Below are positions 4,561-6,097 of a stretch of DNA of 6,097 nt, piece by piece; position 1 is the stretch's first letter, and every line of letters begins with the position of its first letter. The position numbers and the translations under genes were made by a program. Location: the NCBI GenBank assembly GCA_002378005.1, contig DFQY01000001.1:1-6097 (forward strand). The letters run 5' to 3'. Under the pieces are notes generated by a model, which saw nothing but the letters and a program-made list of their open reading frames with translations, was not told the origin of the DNA and ran no database searches. The stretch comes from Flavobacteriales bacterium UBA3477. Lineage in GTDB: Bacteria; Bacteroidota; Bacteroidia; Flavobacteriales; Schleiferiaceae.

Positions 4561-6097
4561 AGCCGAGAATCTTGCACTTCTCAAAGAGGAAGCCTTTGAT
4601 ATTCTTATTATTGGCGGCGGCGCCACAGGATTAGGCGCAGTTGTCGATGGCGCAGCGCGTGGCTACAAGGTCGCCTTAGTTGAAGGGTCCGATTTCGCCA
4701 AGGGCACCAGCTCTAAAAGCACCAAACTGGTCCACGGCGGGGTTCGATACCTACAAAACGGCGATATTTCTTTGGTCATTGAAGCCTTGCGCGAGCGAGG
4801 CCTGTTGTGCCAAAACGCGCCACACTTGGTCAAAAACCTCAGCTTCGTCATTCCTTCGTACGATTGGTGGAACAGTCCGTTCTATGGCGTGGGGTTGAAG
4901 ATTTATGATTTGATGGCGGGAAAATTGGGCCTTGGTCCTTCCGAAATGATTTCTCTCGAGGAGACCTTGAAACACATTCCCAACGTGAACCAAGAGGGAC
5001 TGCGCGGCGGTGTGCTCTACCACGATGGACAGTTCGATGATGCGCGATTATCCATTTCCCTTGCCCAAACAGCCTCAAAAAACGACGCCGTGCTTTGCAA
5101 CTACACTAAAGTTGTTAGTCTTTTGAAAAAAGAAGAAGAAGTGGTCGGTGCCAAAGTTCAAGACAGCCTGAGCGGTGAGGTCTTTGATGTCAATGCCAAA
5201 GTGGTGATTAACTGCACAGGGGTTTTTGCCGACGATGTGTTGAAAATGGACAATCCCGAGACCAAAGCAACCATTCGACCGTCGCAAGGGGTCCACATCG
5301 TTTTAGACAAGAGTTTTTTACCTGGCGATGAAGCCATCATGGTACCTCAAACAACCGATGGCCGAGTGCTCTTTGCAGTGCCCTGGCACGATGTGGTCAT
5401 TGTAGGAACTACGGATACACCTTTGAAGGAACGTCTACTGGATCCTATAGCCCAAGAAGATGAAATCAAATTCATCCTAGATAATGCAGGCATGTATATG
5501 TCGAAAAAGCCAACCAAAGCGGATATCCTCAGTGTCTTTGCCGGATTGCGACCCTTGGCGGCTAGCGAAAACGGCAGTGAAACTACCAAAGAGGTGAGCC
5601 GACACCACAAGGTTTTGGTCAGTCCTTCTGGATTGATTTCAGTGCTGGGTGGTAAATGGACGACGTACAGAAAAATGGGGGAAGATGCCATTGATAATGC
5701 CTTGGTAGTCGGTGCCCTACCCCCTCGAAAATGCCAAACCGAGAACATGCCCATTCACGGATATGAGGTTGCTCCGGATTGGACGGACCCTCTTCATGTC
5801 TATGGTTCATATCGAAAGAAAATCCGAAAGCGCATTGAAAAGGAAAAAGAGCAGTCCTTGAGCGATAAATTTCCGTTGTATCCCAGTATGATTCGCTGGG
5901 CAGTGAAAAAAGAAATGGCTGTGACTTTAGAAGATATGCTAGCTCGGCGGACAAGGGCCATTTTATTTGATGCCAAAGAAGCTAGAAAGATTGCTCCTGA
6001 AGTTGCACGAATAATGGCACAATATTTAGGTCGAGATGCGCGTTGGATAACCCAACAGGTGGAAGAATTTCACGCGTTTAGCTCGCCTTATGTAGTG
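4553..6097 (+). CDS. glpD: FAD-dependent glycerol-3-phosphate dehydrogenase, 3' end cut by window edge
   Basis: 515 codons are visible with no stop; the frame runs to the last base. The enzyme oxidises sn-glycerol-3-phosphate to dihydroxyacetone phosphate and passes electrons through FAD to quinone at the inner membrane. Seen directly: a Rossmann start FDILIIGGGATG (15-26), Glu44 at the end of the second strand for the FAD ribose, TKLVHGGVRYL (57-67), IVGTTDTP (283-290), FAGLRPL (329-335) with Arg333 equivalent to a substrate-binding Arg in E. coli GlpD, and GGKWTTYRK (366-374). A helical C-terminal DAO_C-type domain begins around residue 440 (YPSMIRWAVKKE). Comparison with homologues of about 500-550 residues implies that only a short C-terminal piece is missing. 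The ATG overlaps the glpK stop (ATGAATAG), so the two are translationally coupled. The G-rich GGGGCGG before it may be the only Shine-Dalgarno-like site in the window. No other in-frame ATG occurs before residue 121. Confidence 0.95.
   Translation, partial: MNRAENLALLKEEAFDILIIGGGATGLGAVVDGAARGYKVALVEGSDFAKGTSSKSTKLVHGGVRYLQNGDISLVIEALRERGLLCQNAPHLVKNLSFVIPSYDWWNSPFYGVGLKIYDLMAGKLGLGPSEMISLEETLKHIPNVNQEGLRGGVLYHDGQFDDARLSISLAQTASKNDAVLCNYTKVVSLLKKEEEVVGAKVQDSLSGEVFDVNAKVVINCTGVFADDVLKMDNPETKATIRPSQGVHIVLDKSFLPGDEAIMVPQTTDGRVLFAVPWHDVVIVGTTDTPLKERLLDPIAQEDEIKFILDNAGMYMSKKPTKADILSVFAGLRPLAASENGSETTKEVSRHHKVLVSPSGLISVLGGKWTTYRKMGEDAIDNALVVGALPPRKCQTENMPIHGYEVAPDWTDPLHVYGSYRKKIRKRIEKEKEQSLSDKFPLYPSMIRWAVKKEMAVTLEDMLARRTRAILFDAKEARKIAPEVARIMAQYLGRDARWITQQVEEFHAFSSPYVV

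Noticed and set aside
5347..5954. Two long minus-strand open frames inside glpD
   Set aside because: They are antisense to an unmistakable GlpD coding frame with conserved motifs, and show no family signature of their own.

Overview
The window reads as a chromosomal segment from a member of the Bacteroidota, probably a Flavobacteriales-like or related free-living lineage. Three things point there: a secreted endonuclease I with a type IX secretion (T9SS) type A sorting tail, an almost complete lack of Shine-Dalgarno sequences before the genes, and compact AT-rich gaps between mid-GC genes. T9SS sorting tails are confined to the Bacteroidota and close relatives. The order within the phylum is a guess.

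Layout. Positions 25-1068 (minus) encode an exported endonuclease I family DNase/RNase. Positions 1069-1355 hold no large gene. They contain a possible 51-59 residue one-helix membrane protein (1107-1286, minus), a 14-bp tandem repeat, and an in-frame echo of the sulfotransferase C-terminus just past its stop codon. Positions 1356-2201 (minus) encode a PAPS-type sulfotransferase, 25 bp downstream of an aquaglyceroporin gene, glpF (2227-2973, minus). A 90-bp divergent gap (2974-3063) separates glpF from glpK (3064-4560, plus). glpK overlaps by 8 bp a FAD-dependent glycerol-3-phosphate dehydrogenase gene, glpD (4553 to beyond 6097, plus), which runs off the right edge with only its extreme C-terminus missing.

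The three glp genes make a complete glycerol entry route. GlpF lets glycerol diffuse in, GlpK traps it as glycerol-3-phosphate, and GlpD oxidises that to dihydroxyacetone phosphate while passing electrons to the quinone pool. The divergent arrangement around 90 bp suggests shared control, though I see no recognisable repressor operator. The sulfotransferase probably rides on the glpF transcript; its acceptor cannot be told from sequence.

Most of the window is ordinary central metabolism. The part most worth a second look is 1107-1390, where the reading frame of the sulfotransferase continues past two TAA codons. It passes through a duplicated FP-x-(D/N) peptide whose internal repeat differs only at synonymous positions, then into a small hydrophobic open frame. 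I found no CRISPR array, tRNA, rRNA, insertion sequence or clear new multi-gene system.
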